From NCBI RefSeq assembly GCF_913058315.1, contig NZ_CAJXQY010000013.1, positions 1-58,605 of the forward strand: a DNA stretch of 58,605 nt, given 5' to 3'. The notes beneath the pieces were generated by a model that saw only the letters and a program-made list of their open reading frames with translations, ran no database searches and was not told where the DNA came from. The translations under genes and the position numbers were made by a program. The stretch's first letter is position 1. The number at the start of each line of letters is the position of its first letter. This document shows, in pieces, positions 47,335 to 57,468 of the stretch. The DNA is from an uncultured Alteromonas sp. (lineage in GTDB: Bacteria; Pseudomonadota; Gammaproteobacteria; Enterobacterales; Alteromonadaceae).

Positions 47335-47512
47335 CGCTGCGGTGTGCTGTTTGCACGCCGTGACGATGAATTGTTGCTGTGATATTCGCTTTTAGCGCAA
47401 TAAGTAGGTAAAATCCGCACCCTTAAAGGTGTCTGGCTGAACACGTCACAGTAATCGTTTATCACCCGCCAGACGTATAATCGTAAAAATTTGCAGGTAA
47501 TTTCCAAGCATT

Positions 47513-49309
47513 ATGCAGCATAAGCACATTCGCAACTTCTCTATTATTGCGCACATTGACCATGGTAAGTCGACCTTATCAGACCGTCTGATCCAACATT
47601 GTGGTGGACTGACCGAACGTGAAATGGCAGCACAGGTTCTTGACTCCATGGATCTGGAAAGAGAGCGGGGAATTACCATCAAAGCGCAAAGTGTGACCCT
47701 TGATTATAAAGCCCGTGATGGTGAAACTTACCAGTTGAACTTCATTGATACGCCCGGCCACGTAGATTTCAGTTATGAAGTTTCCCGTTCGTTGGCGGCC
47801 TGTGAAGGGGCGCTGCTGGTGGTTGATGCCGGGCAGGGCGTTGAAGCGCAAACCGTCGCCAACTGCTATACCGCCATCGATATGGACATGGAAGTGGTGC
47901 CGATACTGAATAAAATCGACTTGCCGCAAGCCGAGCCTGAGCGCGTAGCAGAAGAAATTGAAGATATTATTGGTATTGATGCTATTGAAGCCGTGCGTTG
48001 CTCGGCCAAAACCGGCATTGGTATTGAAGATGTGCTGGAAGTTATTGTTAAGCAGATCCCACCGCCGGAAGGGGCTCTTGATGTGCCGCTTAAAGCGCTG
48101 ATTGTTGATTCCTGGTTTGATAACTATCAGGGCGTGGTCTCTTTGGTGCGTATCGTTGAAGGTGAACTGCACGTTAAAGACAAGATCCAGATCATGTCAA
48201 ACGGACAGGTGCATCAGGCCGATAAAATTGGTGTCTTTACCCCTAAACCGCTGGAACGAAAGGTGTTAAGAGCTGGTGAAGTAGGCTTTATTATTGCCGG
48301 TATTAAAGAAATTCACGGTGCCCCTGTGGGCGATACCATCACCACGGCCAAGGCCCCTGCTGATAAAATGTTACCGGGCTTTAAAAAAGTCAAACCACAG
48401 GTTTATGCCGGTCTGTTCCCGGTAAGCTCTGATGACTATGAAGATTTTCGTGATGCACTGGCCAAACTGAGTCTGAATGATGCCTCATTGTTCTATGAGC
48501 CGGAAAGCTCTGCTGCCCTTGGGTTTGGTTTCCGGGTAGGCTTTTTGGGCATGCTGCACATGGAAATTATTCAGGAACGCCTGGAGCGAGAATACGATCT
48601 GGATCTTATTACCACGGCACCTACGGTAAACTACGAAGTACTTAAAACCGATGGTACCGTAATGCAGGTGGATAACCCTTCAAAGCTCCCGGCAGTCAAC
48701 GACATCGAAGAAATTCGCGAACCTATGGTTGAGGCTAATATTCTGGTACCTCAGGAGTACCTGGGTAGTGTGATCACCCTGTGCGTTGAGAAGCGCGGTA
48801 ATCAGACCAATATGAGTTACCATGGTAAACAGGTTGCGGTAACCTACGAATTGCCCATGGCAGAAGTGGTTCTGGACTTTTTTGACCGGTTAAAGTCTAC
48901 CAGTCGCGGTTTCGCATCGCTGGATTACAACTTTAAGAAGTTTGTATCCTCAGACATGGTACGACTGGATATCATGATTAACGGTGAACGGGTAGATGCC
49001 CTGGCAGTAATTACCCACCGTGAAAATGCACAGTACCGAGGCCGCGATCTGGTGGAAAAACTACGTGAATTAATTCCGCGTCAGATGTTTGATATCGCTA
49101 TCCAGGCCGCCATCGGTAACCACATTATTGCCCGCAGCACTGTGAAACAATTGCGGAAGAACGTTATTGCCAAGTGTTATGGTGGTGACGTGAGCCGTAA
49201 GAAGAAACTGCTGCAGAAGCAAAAGGAAGGTAAAAAACGGATGAAGCAAGTGGGTAATGTGGAACTGCCACAGGACGCCTTCCTTGCAATACTTAAGGTA
49301 TCTAAGTAA
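47513..49309 (+). CDS. lepA: Elongation factor 4 (back-translocase LepA)
   Basis: This ribosomal GTPase has 598 residues. G-motifs are AHIDHGKST (G1), a switch region with [13 protein letters not shown] (G3) and NKIDLP (G4). The unique C-terminal domain ends in a Lys-rich tail ([17 protein letters not shown]). It starts the conserved lepA-lepB-rnc-era operon and overlaps lepB by one base. A weak TAAAAT -10 lies at 47409-47414 upstream. Confidence 0.98.
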   Translation: MQHKHIRNFSIIAHIDHGKSTLSDRLIQHCGGLTEREMAAQVLDSMDLERERGITIKAQSVTLDYKARDGETYQLNFIDTPGHVDFSYEVSRSLAACEGALLVVDAGQGVEAQTVANCYTAIDMDMEVVPILNKIDLPQAEPERVAEEIEDIIGIDAIEAVRCSAKTGIGIEDVLEVIVKQIPPPEGALDVPLKALIVDSWFDNYQGVVSLVRIVEGELHVKDKIQIMSNGQVHQADKIGVFTPKPLERKVLRAGEVGFIIAGIKEIHGAPVGDTITTAKAPADKMLPGFKKVKPQVYAGLFPVSSDDYEDFRDALAKLSLNDASLFYEPESSAALGFGFRVGFLGMLHMEIIQERLEREYDLDLITTAPTVNYEVLKTDGTVMQVDNPSKLPAVNDIEEIREPMVEANILVPQEYLGSVITLCVEKRGNQTNMSYHGKQVAVTYELPMAEVVLDFFDRLKSTSRGFASLDYNFKKFVSSDMVRLDIMINGERVDALAVITHRENAQYRGRDLVEKLRELIPRQMFDIAIQAAIGNHIIARSTVKQLRKNVIAKCYGGDVSRKKKLLQKQKEGKKRMKQVGNVELPQDAFLAILKVSK

Positions 49310-50211
49310 TGGCGAATTATTTTTCAATCTTGTTAGTGATTTTAACCCTGGGTTCAGGATTAATCTGGCTGGTGGATGCAATTGCTTTTGCGCCCAAAAG
49401 GAAAGCCCGGGGAGTCACCTTATCCGGCAACGGTGAATCGGCCTTACCGCCCGAGGAAAAACTGCCTTATATCGTTGATACGGCACAGCAAATTTTCCCG
49501 GTTATCGCATTCGTGCTGGTACTGCGCTCTTTTTTGTATGAGCCGTTTCAGATCCCGTCAGGCTCCATGATGCCAACGTTACTGGTAGGGGATTTTATCC
49601 TGGTTGAAAAATATGCCTATGGCTTAAAAGACCCTGTATTCCGCCATAAGTTTATCGAAACCGGCGCTCCGGAACGTGGTGACGTAGTCGTTTTCAAATA
49701 TCCCGAGGAACCAAGTATAGACTATATTAAGCGCGTTGTTGGGATGCCGGGCGACACGGTTATTTACCGCGACAAGCAGGTTTTCATTAAGCCAGCCTGC
49801 GATAAAGGCCAGAACTGTGCAGAATTTAAAGCCATGCCACAACAATTCGTTAGCAGTGGTGACTTTGTCCAAAACCTGGCCCCCCTGAAACGTATCACTG
49901 AAACGCTTGGTGAAGTAGAACACGACATTCTACAGCATCCGATTTCAGAAGCCCATCCGTCCAAATTTTACACCCAGCCAGGTACAAAGATGAACGAGTG
50001 GATTGTGCCAGAGAACCAATACTTTGTACTGGGTGATAATCGTGATAACAGCCGTGACAGCCGCTACTGGGGCTTCGTGCCGGATGAAAATCTGGTGGGT
50101 AAAGCCGTGGCTATCTGGATCAGCTTTGAATTTGATCGCGCACCTGACAGCTGGTTGCCTTCCTGGGTGCCTTCAGGCGTTCGATTTAGCCGGGTAGGTG
50201 GCATTCACTAA
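49309..50211 (+). CDS. lepB: Signal peptidase I
   Basis: LepB cuts Sec and Tat signal peptides. Its 300 residues include two N-terminal membrane helices (about 3-26, 58-78), catalytic Ser86 in PSGSMMPTL and Lys141 in DYIKRVVG, and the box GDNRDNSRDSR. It overlaps lepA and rnc by one base each (TAATG junctions). Confidence 0.97.
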   Translation: MANYFSILLVILTLGSGLIWLVDAIAFAPKRKARGVTLSGNGESALPPEEKLPYIVDTAQQIFPVIAFVLVLRSFLYEPFQIPSGSMMPTLLVGDFILVEKYAYGLKDPVFRHKFIETGAPERGDVVVFKYPEEPSIDYIKRVVGMPGDTVIYRDKQVFIKPACDKGQNCAEFKAMPQQFVSSGDFVQNLAPLKRITETLGEVEHDILQHPISEAHPSKFYTQPGTKMNEWIVPENQYFVLGDNRDNSRDSRYWGFVPDENLVGKAVAIWISFEFDRAPDSWLPSWVPSGVRFSRVGGIH

Positions 50212-50894
50212 TGATCGGTATCGATCGCTATGCCAGATTATCACAACGACTGGGGTACCAGTTCAGCAATGTTGAGTTACTACAGCAGGCGCTGACTCAT
50301 CGAAGTGCGGCGAAACAACATAATGAACGCCTTGAGTTTTTGGGCGACGCAGTGCTTGGCATGGTAGTCGCTCAGGCCCTGTTTAAACGCTTTCCGACTG
50401 TACCCGAAGGTAAGCTGACGCGCATGCGTTCCACCCTGGTAAAGGGTGACACGCTGGCAGAGCTTGGCCGTGAGGCAGACGTTGGCGAACTATTAAAACT
50501 GGGACCCGGAGAGCTTAAAAGCGGTGGTCACCGGCGCAGTTCGATTATTGCCGATGCGATGGAAGCCATTTTGGGGGCTATTTACCTGGAAGCCGGCCTG
50601 GACACTACCGCAGACGTTATTCTGCGACTGTGGCAGAGCCGCATCGAAAAACTCGATCCGAACGAGCATCCAAAAGACGCGAAAACCCGCCTGCAGGAGT
50701 TTTTGCAATCCCGCAAACTGCCATTACCGGTATATGAAGTGGTAGACATCAGCGGCAAGGATCATGACCAAACTTTTGTGGTGCACTGTCAGATTGACTC
50801 ATTGGGTAACCCCATGAAAGGGACGGGCACCAGTCGGCGTAAAGCCGAACAACAAGCCGCACGGAACGCGCTGGAGAAACTAGAAAATGACTGA
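50211..50894 (+). CDS. rnc: Ribonuclease III
   Basis: This double-strand-specific endonuclease processes rRNA and many mRNAs. In 227 residues, the catalytic signature [13 protein letters not shown] is at about 38-50 and the C-terminal dsRNA-binding domain at about 155-225 (KTRLQEFLQ). It overlaps era by 8 bp. Confidence 0.98.
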   Translation: MIGIDRYARLSQRLGYQFSNVELLQQALTHRSAAKQHNERLEFLGDAVLGMVVAQALFKRFPTVPEGKLTRMRSTLVKGDTLAELGREADVGELLKLGPGELKSGGHRRSSIIADAMEAILGAIYLEAGLDTTADVILRLWQSRIEKLDPNEHPKDAKTRLQEFLQSRKLPLPVYEVVDISGKDHDQTFVVHCQIDSLGNPMKGTGTSRRKAEQQAARNALEKLEND

Positions 50895-51813
50895 CCAGCC
50901 GATTCCTGAGCTGCCAGAAGCCAACACCCGCTGCGGATTAGTTGCCATTGTTGGCCGCCCCAATGTAGGCAAGTCCACCCTGTTAAATCGTCTGCTCGGC
51001 CAAAAAGTGAGTATTACCTCACGTAAGCCACAAACCACCCGGCACCGTATTTTAGGTATTGATACCGAAAATGATTGTCAGACGGTTTATGTAGATACTC
51101 CGGGTTTACACAGCGAAGAAAAACGTGCAATCAACCGCTTAATGAACCGCGCAGCCACCAGTTCGCTGGGGGAAGTGAGCCTCATACTATTCGTAGTGGA
51201 AGGGACGCGCTGGACCAGCGACGATGAATTGGTGCTGTCCAGAGTACAACAGTCCGGTTTGCCTTGTATCCTGGTGGTTAACAAGCAGGATAAGGTGGCC
51301 GAACCGGAGGCCTTAATCGTCCATTTGCAGGTGTTGGCGCAAAAACATCAGTTCGAGGAAATTATCCCACTGAGCGCGAAACAAGGTAAACAGGTTGAAG
51401 TTCTGCGCGATTTGGTTCGTCAACGTCAGCCCGCCAGCGAGTTTTATTTTCCGGAAGACTATATTACCGACCGCTCAAGCCGGTTTATGGCAGCCGAAAT
51501 TATTCGCGAAAAACTTATGCGTTACACCGGTGATGAGTTGCCCTATTCAACCACGGTTGAAATTGAACAGTTCAAGCTGGGTGAAAACGGCGTATACCGG
51601 ATAAATGGCCTGATCCTGGTGGAACGTGAAACGCAAAAACGCATGGTGATCGGAAAAGGCGGTAAACACTTAAAAACCATAGGTGAGCAGGCGCGACTGG
51701 ATATGGAACGACTGTTCGACAATAAGGTTTTTCTCGAACTGTGGGTGAAAGTGAAGTCGGGCTGGGCCGACGATGAACGAGCACTGCGTTCGCTCGGTTA
51801 TGGTGAAGATTAA
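50887..51813 (+). CDS. era: GTPase Era, 16S rRNA maturation factor
   Basis: Of 308 residues, the GTPase part has [13 protein letters not shown] and NKQDKV. The C-terminal KH domain contains [13 protein letters not shown]. Era checks the 3' end of 16S rRNA. It is usually followed by recO, but here pdxH follows after 17 bp. Confidence 0.98.
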   Translation: MTDQPIPELPEANTRCGLVAIVGRPNVGKSTLLNRLLGQKVSITSRKPQTTRHRILGIDTENDCQTVYVDTPGLHSEEKRAINRLMNRAATSSLGEVSLILFVVEGTRWTSDDELVLSRVQQSGLPCILVVNKQDKVAEPEALIVHLQVLAQKHQFEEIIPLSAKQGKQVEVLRDLVRQRQPASEFYFPEDYITDRSSRFMAAEIIREKLMRYTGDELPYSTTVEIEQFKLGENGVYRINGLILVERETQKRMVIGKGGKHLKTIGEQARLDMERLFDNKVFLELWVKVKSGWADDERALRSLGYGED

Positions 51814-51830
51814 GTAAGCAGGTGACAGGT

Positions 51831-52469
51831 ATGAGTATTGCTGATATGCGTCGTCAGTACAGTCAGGGGCATTTAACCGACAACGACTTAACTGATCATC
51901 CGGTAGAGTTATTTAAGCAATGGCTGGGCGCGGCAATTGATGCGGGTATCCCGGATCCTACCGCCATGACGGTAGCCACGGTAGATGCTGACGGTCAGCC
52001 ATCTCAGCGGATCGTGTTGCTTAAAGATTACGACCACGAAGGCTTTGTGTTTTACACCAACCTGGGCAGCCGTAAAGCCAAAGAGCTCAGTGAGAATCCG
52101 CGTATTTCGTTGCATTTTCCGTGGTTTTTCATGGAGAGACAGGTGCGTATTTGTGGCACGGCAGAGAAGCTTACCACGGCGCAAAACGCCAGATACTTTT
52201 TATCCCGGCCAAAAGATTCACAGCTGGCCGCCTGGGCATCACAACAAAGTCAGCCGATCTCCAGCCGCGAGCTGCTGATGACTCAATTTCATCAGATGAA
52301 AGAGAAATTTGCTAAGAAAGAGATCCCGCTACCGGATTTCTGGGGCGGTTTCAGGGTTGTTCCCCATCAAATTGAATTCTGGCAGGGCGGAGAAGATCGC
52401 TTACACGACCGCTACGAATACACCAAACAGGCCGATAACCGCTGGGTCACTCAGCGCCTCATGCCTTAG
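51831..52469 (+). CDS. pdxH: Pyridoxamine/pyridoxine 5'-phosphate oxidase
   Basis: PdxH oxidises PNP/PMP to the cofactor PLP using FMN. Its 212 residues include the FMN-binding region (QRIVLLKDYD, GFVFYTNLGSRKA) and the C-terminal substrate motif RVVPHQIEFWQG...RLHDR. ATG 51831 has AGGTG 7 bp upstream; a GTG 9 bp earlier is less likely. It takes the place usually held by recO-pdxJ. Confidence 0.96.
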   Translation: MSIADMRRQYSQGHLTDNDLTDHPVELFKQWLGAAIDAGIPDPTAMTVATVDADGQPSQRIVLLKDYDHEGFVFYTNLGSRKAKELSENPRISLHFPWFFMERQVRICGTAEKLTTAQNARYFLSRPKDSQLAAWASQQSQPISSRELLMTQFHQMKEKFAKKEIPLPDFWGGFRVVPHQIEFWQGGEDRLHDRYEYTKQADNRWVTQRLMP

Positions 52470-52483
52470 CCTGACGGTGACTG

Positions 52484-53260
52484 ATGATTGACTCACACTG
52501 CCATCTGGATCTCCCTGAGTTTGAACCAGACTGGCAGGACGTGCTGCACAGAGCGCTTGAAAATGGCGTTCAGCGAATATTGCTGCCGGGAACGACTCAG
52601 GCAGGCTGGCAACGCCAGCACAAAATGGCCGCTGAACATGAGCAGCTCGATGTCGCTTTTGGCTGGCACCCTTATTTCTTTCCCGATAACCCCAAGCAGG
52701 CAATCAATGCGCTGCGAGAATGGCTACAAGCTACCACCATTGCCCCGCTAGCGATTGGTGAAATTGGCATAGACGGTGCTGTTGAAACGCCCGTAGATGA
52801 GCAGCAGACATTCTTTGAGGCGCAACTGCAACTGGCCAACGAGTGGCAATTGCCGGTGATCCTGCATCATCGCCGTTCCCACCATTTGTTACTTGAGTCG
52901 TTAAAGCGATGCCGCTTTCAGCACGGCGGTGTGGTGCATGCTTTTTCTGGCAGTGAGCAGGTAGCACAGCAGTATATTGAAGCCGGATTTAAGCTGGGGA
53001 TTGGTGGCACCATTACCTATTCAAGAGCGCAAAAGACCCGGCAAACCGTGGCGGGCATACCGCTAGACCACCTGTTGCTGGAGACCGATGCGCCGGATAT
53101 GCCGATGGCAGGCCGACAAGGCGTTCGCAACGAACCTCAATTTATTGGTGAGGTTGCCAACACCCTGGCCGAACTAAAAGGCGTTACCCTGGCTGAAGTG
53201 GCTGAGCGCACTTCGGCTAACTACTTTGATTTATTTGGTTCCCGCACCCACTGTAAATAA
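52484..53260 (+). CDS. TatD-family metal-dependent hydrolase
   Basis: A 258-residue TIM-barrel of the TatD/YcfH group with the metal motifs DSHCHLD, GEIGID, HHRRS and ETDAPDMP. Members act as 3'-5' DNA/RNA exonucleases or D-amino-acid-tRNA-type hydrolases; which applies here is not clear. The loop HGGVVHAFSGS supports the YjjV-like subgroup, and yjjV lies near serB in E. coli. Its 3' end overlaps smp by 40 bp on opposite strands. Confidence 0.92.
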   Translation: MIDSHCHLDLPEFEPDWQDVLHRALENGVQRILLPGTTQAGWQRQHKMAAEHEQLDVAFGWHPYFFPDNPKQAINALREWLQATTIAPLAIGEIGIDGAVETPVDEQQTFFEAQLQLANEWQLPVILHHRRSHHLLLESLKRCRFQHGGVVHAFSGSEQVAQQYIEAGFKLGIGGTITYSRAQKTRQTVAGIPLDHLLLETDAPDMPMAGRQGVRNEPQFIGEVANTLAELKGVTLAEVAERTSANYFDLFGSRTHCK

Positions 53261-53664
53261 CCAATCACCTGATTATCCTGTTCAACAGGTATCATTGCGC
53301 TGGTGCGAAGCGGCTCTTCTCTCATCAGTTGCGGTAATAGCGTTTTAATGCCTTGCTGGGCTAACCGATCGCCGGTTACTGAGAAAACAGTCGCCCGCAG
53401 GATGTGCTCATCCTCGGCCATGCTGGCCAGTATACGATCCATTTCCGCCTGATTAAGGCTTGCCACTGCGGGGCGAATGAGCCGCACATAATGATGCCCC
53501 AGGGGATCCTCTGCAGAGGATAAGTGGCCGGATTGTGAGGTTACGGCAACCATCGCGGCAATGCACAGACCGGTTATCAGCATGGTCATAATAATAAGCC
53601 GGTGGGCAGTAGAGAAGGTAATACGGCGCAATGCAATGCCTTTTTTAAGATTAAAAATGTGCAA
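53221..53664 (-). CDS. Smp/YtjB (AhpA) family membrane protein
   Basis: This 147-residue protein has an N-terminal membrane helix (about 22-45, ending CIAAMVAV) and a periplasmic domain with SAEDPLGHHYVRLIRP, characteristic of the SMP_2 family. E. coli Smp (YtjB) has about 214 residues, so this form lacks a sizeable C-terminal part. As in E. coli it is divergent from serB (12 bp between start codons). Its function is unknown. Its 3' end overlaps tatD. Confidence 0.82.
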   Translation of the reverse strand: MHIFNLKKGIALRRITFSTAHRLIIMTMLITGLCIAAMVAVTSQSGHLSSAEDPLGHHYVRLIRPAVASLNQAEMDRILASMAEDEHILRATVFSVTGDRLAQQGIKTLLPQLMREEPLRTSAMIPVEQDNQVIGYLQWVREPNKSK

Positions 53665-53676
53665 CTTAGTCTAACT

Positions 53677-54762
53677 ATGCATTTCCCAAACGCTGACTAT
53701 CCGTTAGGATCGGGTTATTCGCTAACTCAAGTAATGAGAACCCGGCCCTTGGAATTAACAACGCTTAGTACAGAACAATTAACCAGTGCAGCTTTTCTTA
53801 CCGCTGCGTTGGCAGAATATCAGAATCTTCGTTGGGATCAATCCTACACCAGCCTGGCCGCTCAGGCACACCAACAATCACCTCAGCAACTTATTGTTTG
53901 TGCGCCGGCACTCACGCTGGAACAGCTTGCTGTGATTGCCCAACGCCTGTCACCGGCCATTAAACTGGGAAGTTTTACATTACACCCTCACAGTGGTTTG
54001 CTCGCGCAAAGTACCGTCTGTTTTGACGTGGAATCAGTGGATGCTGATCCGCGGGCGATTCATGATTTGACTGACGCGGCAGCGCAGGCTTGTCATTGTG
54101 AAGTCGCTTTGCGAGGCGTTACCCCTCGATTATCTGAGCCAGGGCTGCTGGTGATGGACATGGATTCAACGGTGATCCAAATTGAGTGTATTGATGAAAT
54201 CGCCAAGCTCGCGGGCCTGGGTGAGCAGGTGGCCGCCGTGACAGAAAAAGCCATGCGCGGCGAGCTCGATTTTGCTGAAAGCCTGCGTTCACGGGTGGGC
54301 TGTCTGAGTGGCGTGGAAGTTAGTCAGCTGAAACAAATTCGCGACAGTATTCCGTTAATGCCCGGGCTGCAAAATTTATTGGCTGTGTTAAAGCGGCATG
54401 GCTGGAAAATTGCCATTGCATCGGGCGGCTTTACCTATTTTGCCGGCTATCTGGAAAATCGTCTCGGGCTGGATGCTTCCCGGGCTAATGTGCTTGAGGC
54501 GCAGGATGGTAAACTTACCGGCCACGTGGTAGGCGGTATTGTGGATGCACAGATTAAAGCGGAAACCGTGCAGGAACTGGCTCAGCGCTGGGATATCCCG
54601 CTTACGCAAACGGTGGCCATGGGCGACGGAGCTAACGACCTGAAAATGATGGGGGTAGCGGCGCTAGGGGTGGCGTTTGAAGCGAAACCTGTGGTGAATG
54701 CTCAGGCCGATGTCGCCATTCGATATTCAGGCCTGGATACCTTGCTGGCTTATTTAGGTTAG
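53677..54762 (+). CDS. serB: Phosphoserine phosphatase
   Basis: SerB catalyses the last step of serine synthesis. From ATG 53677 it has 361 residues: an N-terminal regulatory ACT-like region, then the HAD domain with nucleophile motif DMDSTVIQ, SGGFTYF and GDGANDL. E. coli SerB has 322 residues, so the N-terminus is about 40 residues longer; ATG 53734 is an alternative. It has no clear ribosome-binding site. A longer frame from 53602 would overlap smp. Confidence 0.94.
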   Translation: MHFPNADYPLGSGYSLTQVMRTRPLELTTLSTEQLTSAAFLTAALAEYQNLRWDQSYTSLAAQAHQQSPQQLIVCAPALTLEQLAVIAQRLSPAIKLGSFTLHPHSGLLAQSTVCFDVESVDADPRAIHDLTDAAAQACHCEVALRGVTPRLSEPGLLVMDMDSTVIQIECIDEIAKLAGLGEQVAAVTEKAMRGELDFAESLRSRVGCLSGVEVSQLKQIRDSIPLMPGLQNLLAVLKRHGWKIAIASGGFTYFAGYLENRLGLDASRANVLEAQDGKLTGHVVGGIVDAQIKAETVQELAQRWDIPLTQTVAMGDGANDLKMMGVAALGVAFEAKPVVNAQADVAIRYSGLDTLLAYLG

Positions 54763-54767
54763 CCGGT

Positions 54768-57290
54768 TTAGCTTTTCAGTAACGCCTTGATGCCGCCAGG
54801 CTCAATGGCGTGCTGACTGGGTGTTTTTTGATTATCGGCAATTCTGTGTTCATCAAAACCAAACCGCAGTAACACCTGGTCGGTTATATCCACCGCATGT
54901 ACGCAAGCACCGATACTCCACAAACGTTCTTCCAGCTCCTTCGCGCGGTGAATTGCGTAAACGCCGATATAGTTTATTTCCGATTGCAGCATTTCCAGAT
55001 CGGGTTTACCGGTCACCGTTACAGTAACCGTCATGGCAATGAACTGACCAGTTGTCAGGGCATTTTCGATAAACTGCTGGCGTGATTCTTCTGAACTGAA
55101 GCGGTGCTCATAGCGAGCGTCGATGGCATCGGCAGGTTCTTTCTCAGCTGGTCGGAAGGCGATAAAAATTTCGCGGGTAACCGGTTGATGCTCTGTTTTA
55201 ACCTGTTTGATAGCGTGTTGGATAAAGGGCGAGTCGAGGGTGCGATCGCGAAAGAACACTTCAAGGTTCATTTTGCGCTGTTCGGCAAAATGACTGAACA
55301 GGGTTTTTAAGCGCGGATTGGCGTCTTTGCCCAGCACGCCAACCTGGGGTAAATAGCGTCCGCTGATTTTTGATAATACAAACGCCAGTGTTGACGGTGT
55401 TTTGGCATTGATACAGCGTAAAGCATGGCCAATGCCTGGGATTTCTTCTTCATCGGGATAAGTTTTCAGTGACGATTTATTACTTTTGATCAACTCGGTA
55501 AAGAAGCGGCGTGCCGGCAGGCCATCATCACCCGCAACGGATCGCACATGAAGCACGTTTTTATCGCCACTGATGTGAACTACCCGGTAGTGCAAATTAC
55601 TGACGTCAAATTTGCTGGTCAGCTCCTGTAATTTGGGCAGACTGACCATGACCCGCATATTCAGATCGCCATGATACTCACCATCGATTTCTATGCGCAG
55701 ACCATTAATGGAGATATCTTCACTGATACCGTTAATCGTTTGTCCTCTGGCCACCACCTGAACCGCAGTACGCAGCAGGTAGCGGGTTTCCATGCGCTGT
55801 TCCTGGAACTTATAACGGAAGGCTTTAATTTCGCCTGGCGGGCGATTGCGCGCATGGCCAAAGAGCTTTAACGCCTTTAACTGAGCGCGGTCAATTTTAA
55901 CCTGACTAAACTGCAGTTGTTCACGGTCAGAGGTAATATCGGTGACCTGCACCGCATAGGCCAGGTTTTGCAATCTCGCCATCAGGCGAGGGGCGGGCCT
56001 GGCATTCTGGCGCTTCACTTTGGTGCCCACATCGTCGGGTAACGACAGCGGGGCATAGGCATCTTTGGCGGATACTTTCACTATGCCGACTTTGAAAACA
56101 CGCCAACTGACTTTTCTGGAGCCAAAGCCAATGAATAAGTCACTAAGCGCCGGGTGCCGGGCCAGTTCGTCGCTGGACGCCGAGTAAAAATAGACCTTGC
56201 CGTTCTGGATATGATTAAAGCTGTAGACATACAGCGCGGGCGATTCGTGTTTACTTTGAATTAATTGTTTTAAGCGGTCACCGGTCAGTAAATACCCCAG
56301 GCGTAATTCATCTTCTTCGTCGTTCCAGTAACTGAGGATATGACGGTTTAAATCGTTGGCCATGGCAAAGCGTGCCCGTGCTCGGCCTTCCTTTACTTCG
56401 ATAAACACCGGTAGAGAAGGGCAGCTGGGCGAAAAATATTGTTCACAGGACTTATTGATTATGGCGTCTATGGTGTTATCCATATTGACTTTGTAACGCC
56501 GTTTATTGCCGTGGATAAACTTATCGATAAATTGATCGAAATGGCCATTCGGGGCATCCTGCAACCGTTTCATTTGCAGAAACTGAAATTCCTTTTTACG
56601 GGAAATGCTGACTACCTGATATTTGATAGCCATTTTCTTGTCCAGCGAGTATTCGGTTTCCAGGCCGCGGAAATAAACGCCAATCTTTTCTCCGGGCTTA
56701 AAGAGCTGCTCTTTGGAAAGCTTGATTTTCATGCCTTTGATGGAAATATCCACGCTGGTTGCCCGCAGGCTATTATTGGTCTCGGTAAACACTTCCAGCG
56801 ACACGGCAAAGTTCATGCGCTCTTCGTTACGCTTTGCATAGCTCAACAGGTTGATATTAGGCACATCAAACTGAGAAACACTATTACTGGTTTTATCCGG
56901 TATTTCGACGTCCTGTTCGTTGCGGGCCTCGGCCTTTTCGCGGATCACGCGAAAATTGTTTTCTGTGGCCAGTACCGCCTCGTAGACACCAAAAGAGTAT
57001 AAGCCGAACATTCGTACCTGTTGTTCGAACACCTCAATGGCTACATCGTCCAGGTAATGTTTGATTCCGTCGTATTCATACAGTCGGCACTCACCATCTA
57101 CCTGACCGCGCAAATCGATTGCCCGCATACAGGGGCGCGCCAGACGCTTTACTTCCATTTTTATCAGAAAGCGCTTTTCTTTGGGAACATGCGACGCAAC
57201 CTGCTGAAGCACCTGATTGAACTCAGGTTCTTTCACCATCGGTTTAAGTTGTTCTATTATTTGCGCGTACTGCGATAAATCCTGATTCAT
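54768..57290 (-). CDS. Large protein with two PilZ domains (c-di-GMP effector)
   Basis: This 840-residue cytoplasmic protein has two PilZ motifs: RNEER ... DISIKG (about residues 150-190) and RMETR ... DISING (about 475-515). Both have the RxxxR and DxSxxG needed to bind cyclic di-GMP. The other regions, including a Lys/Arg-rich N-terminus and a C-terminal domain, are not recognised. Such long dual-PilZ proteins occur beside serB/radA in Alteromonadales. No transmembrane segments are seen. It converges with serB. Confidence 0.88.
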   Translation of the reverse strand: MNQDLSQYAQIIEQLKPMVKEPEFNQVLQQVASHVPKEKRFLIKMEVKRLARPCMRAIDLRGQVDGECRLYEYDGIKHYLDDVAIEVFEQQVRMFGLYSFGVYEAVLATENNFRVIREKAEARNEQDVEIPDKTSNSVSQFDVPNINLLSYAKRNEERMNFAVSLEVFTETNNSLRATSVDISIKGMKIKLSKEQLFKPGEKIGVYFRGLETEYSLDKKMAIKYQVVSISRKKEFQFLQMKRLQDAPNGHFDQFIDKFIHGNKRRYKVNMDNTIDAIINKSCEQYFSPSCPSLPVFIEVKEGRARARFAMANDLNRHILSYWNDEEDELRLGYLLTGDRLKQLIQSKHESPALYVYSFNHIQNGKVYFYSASSDELARHPALSDLFIGFGSRKVSWRVFKVGIVKVSAKDAYAPLSLPDDVGTKVKRQNARPAPRLMARLQNLAYAVQVTDITSDREQLQFSQVKIDRAQLKALKLFGHARNRPPGEIKAFRYKFQEQRMETRYLLRTAVQVVARGQTINGISEDISINGLRIEIDGEYHGDLNMRVMVSLPKLQELTSKFDVSNLHYRVVHISGDKNVLHVRSVAGDDGLPARRFFTELIKSNKSSLKTYPDEEEIPGIGHALRCINAKTPSTLAFVLSKISGRYLPQVGVLGKDANPRLKTLFSHFAEQRKMNLEVFFRDRTLDSPFIQHAIKQVKTEHQPVTREIFIAFRPAEKEPADAIDARYEHRFSSEESRQQFIENALTTGQFIAMTVTVTVTGKPDLEMLQSEINYIGVYAIHRAKELEERLWSIGACVHAVDITDQVLLRFGFDEHRIADNQKTPSQHAIEPGGIKALLKS

Positions 57291-57468
57291 GCGAGGTTTT
57301 GCTGTGTCCCTGACGGCTTTTTAGTATATTAACGACTTATCGGCAAAATAACTGACTACATTAACGTGGAGGTAATTCTGCTGTTCCCTAAGTGATGAGT
57401 TCTGTAAACAGAAGCACATCCTTGTTAACGAAATCATAATACTTATATTTGCAGAAACCAATTGATTT

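Noticed and set aside
47335-47512. A strong promoter for lepA
   Set aside because: Only a TAAAAT -10 is evident and the -35 options are poor; read-through from the rpoE operon cannot be excluded, so it is mentioned only in the lepA entry.
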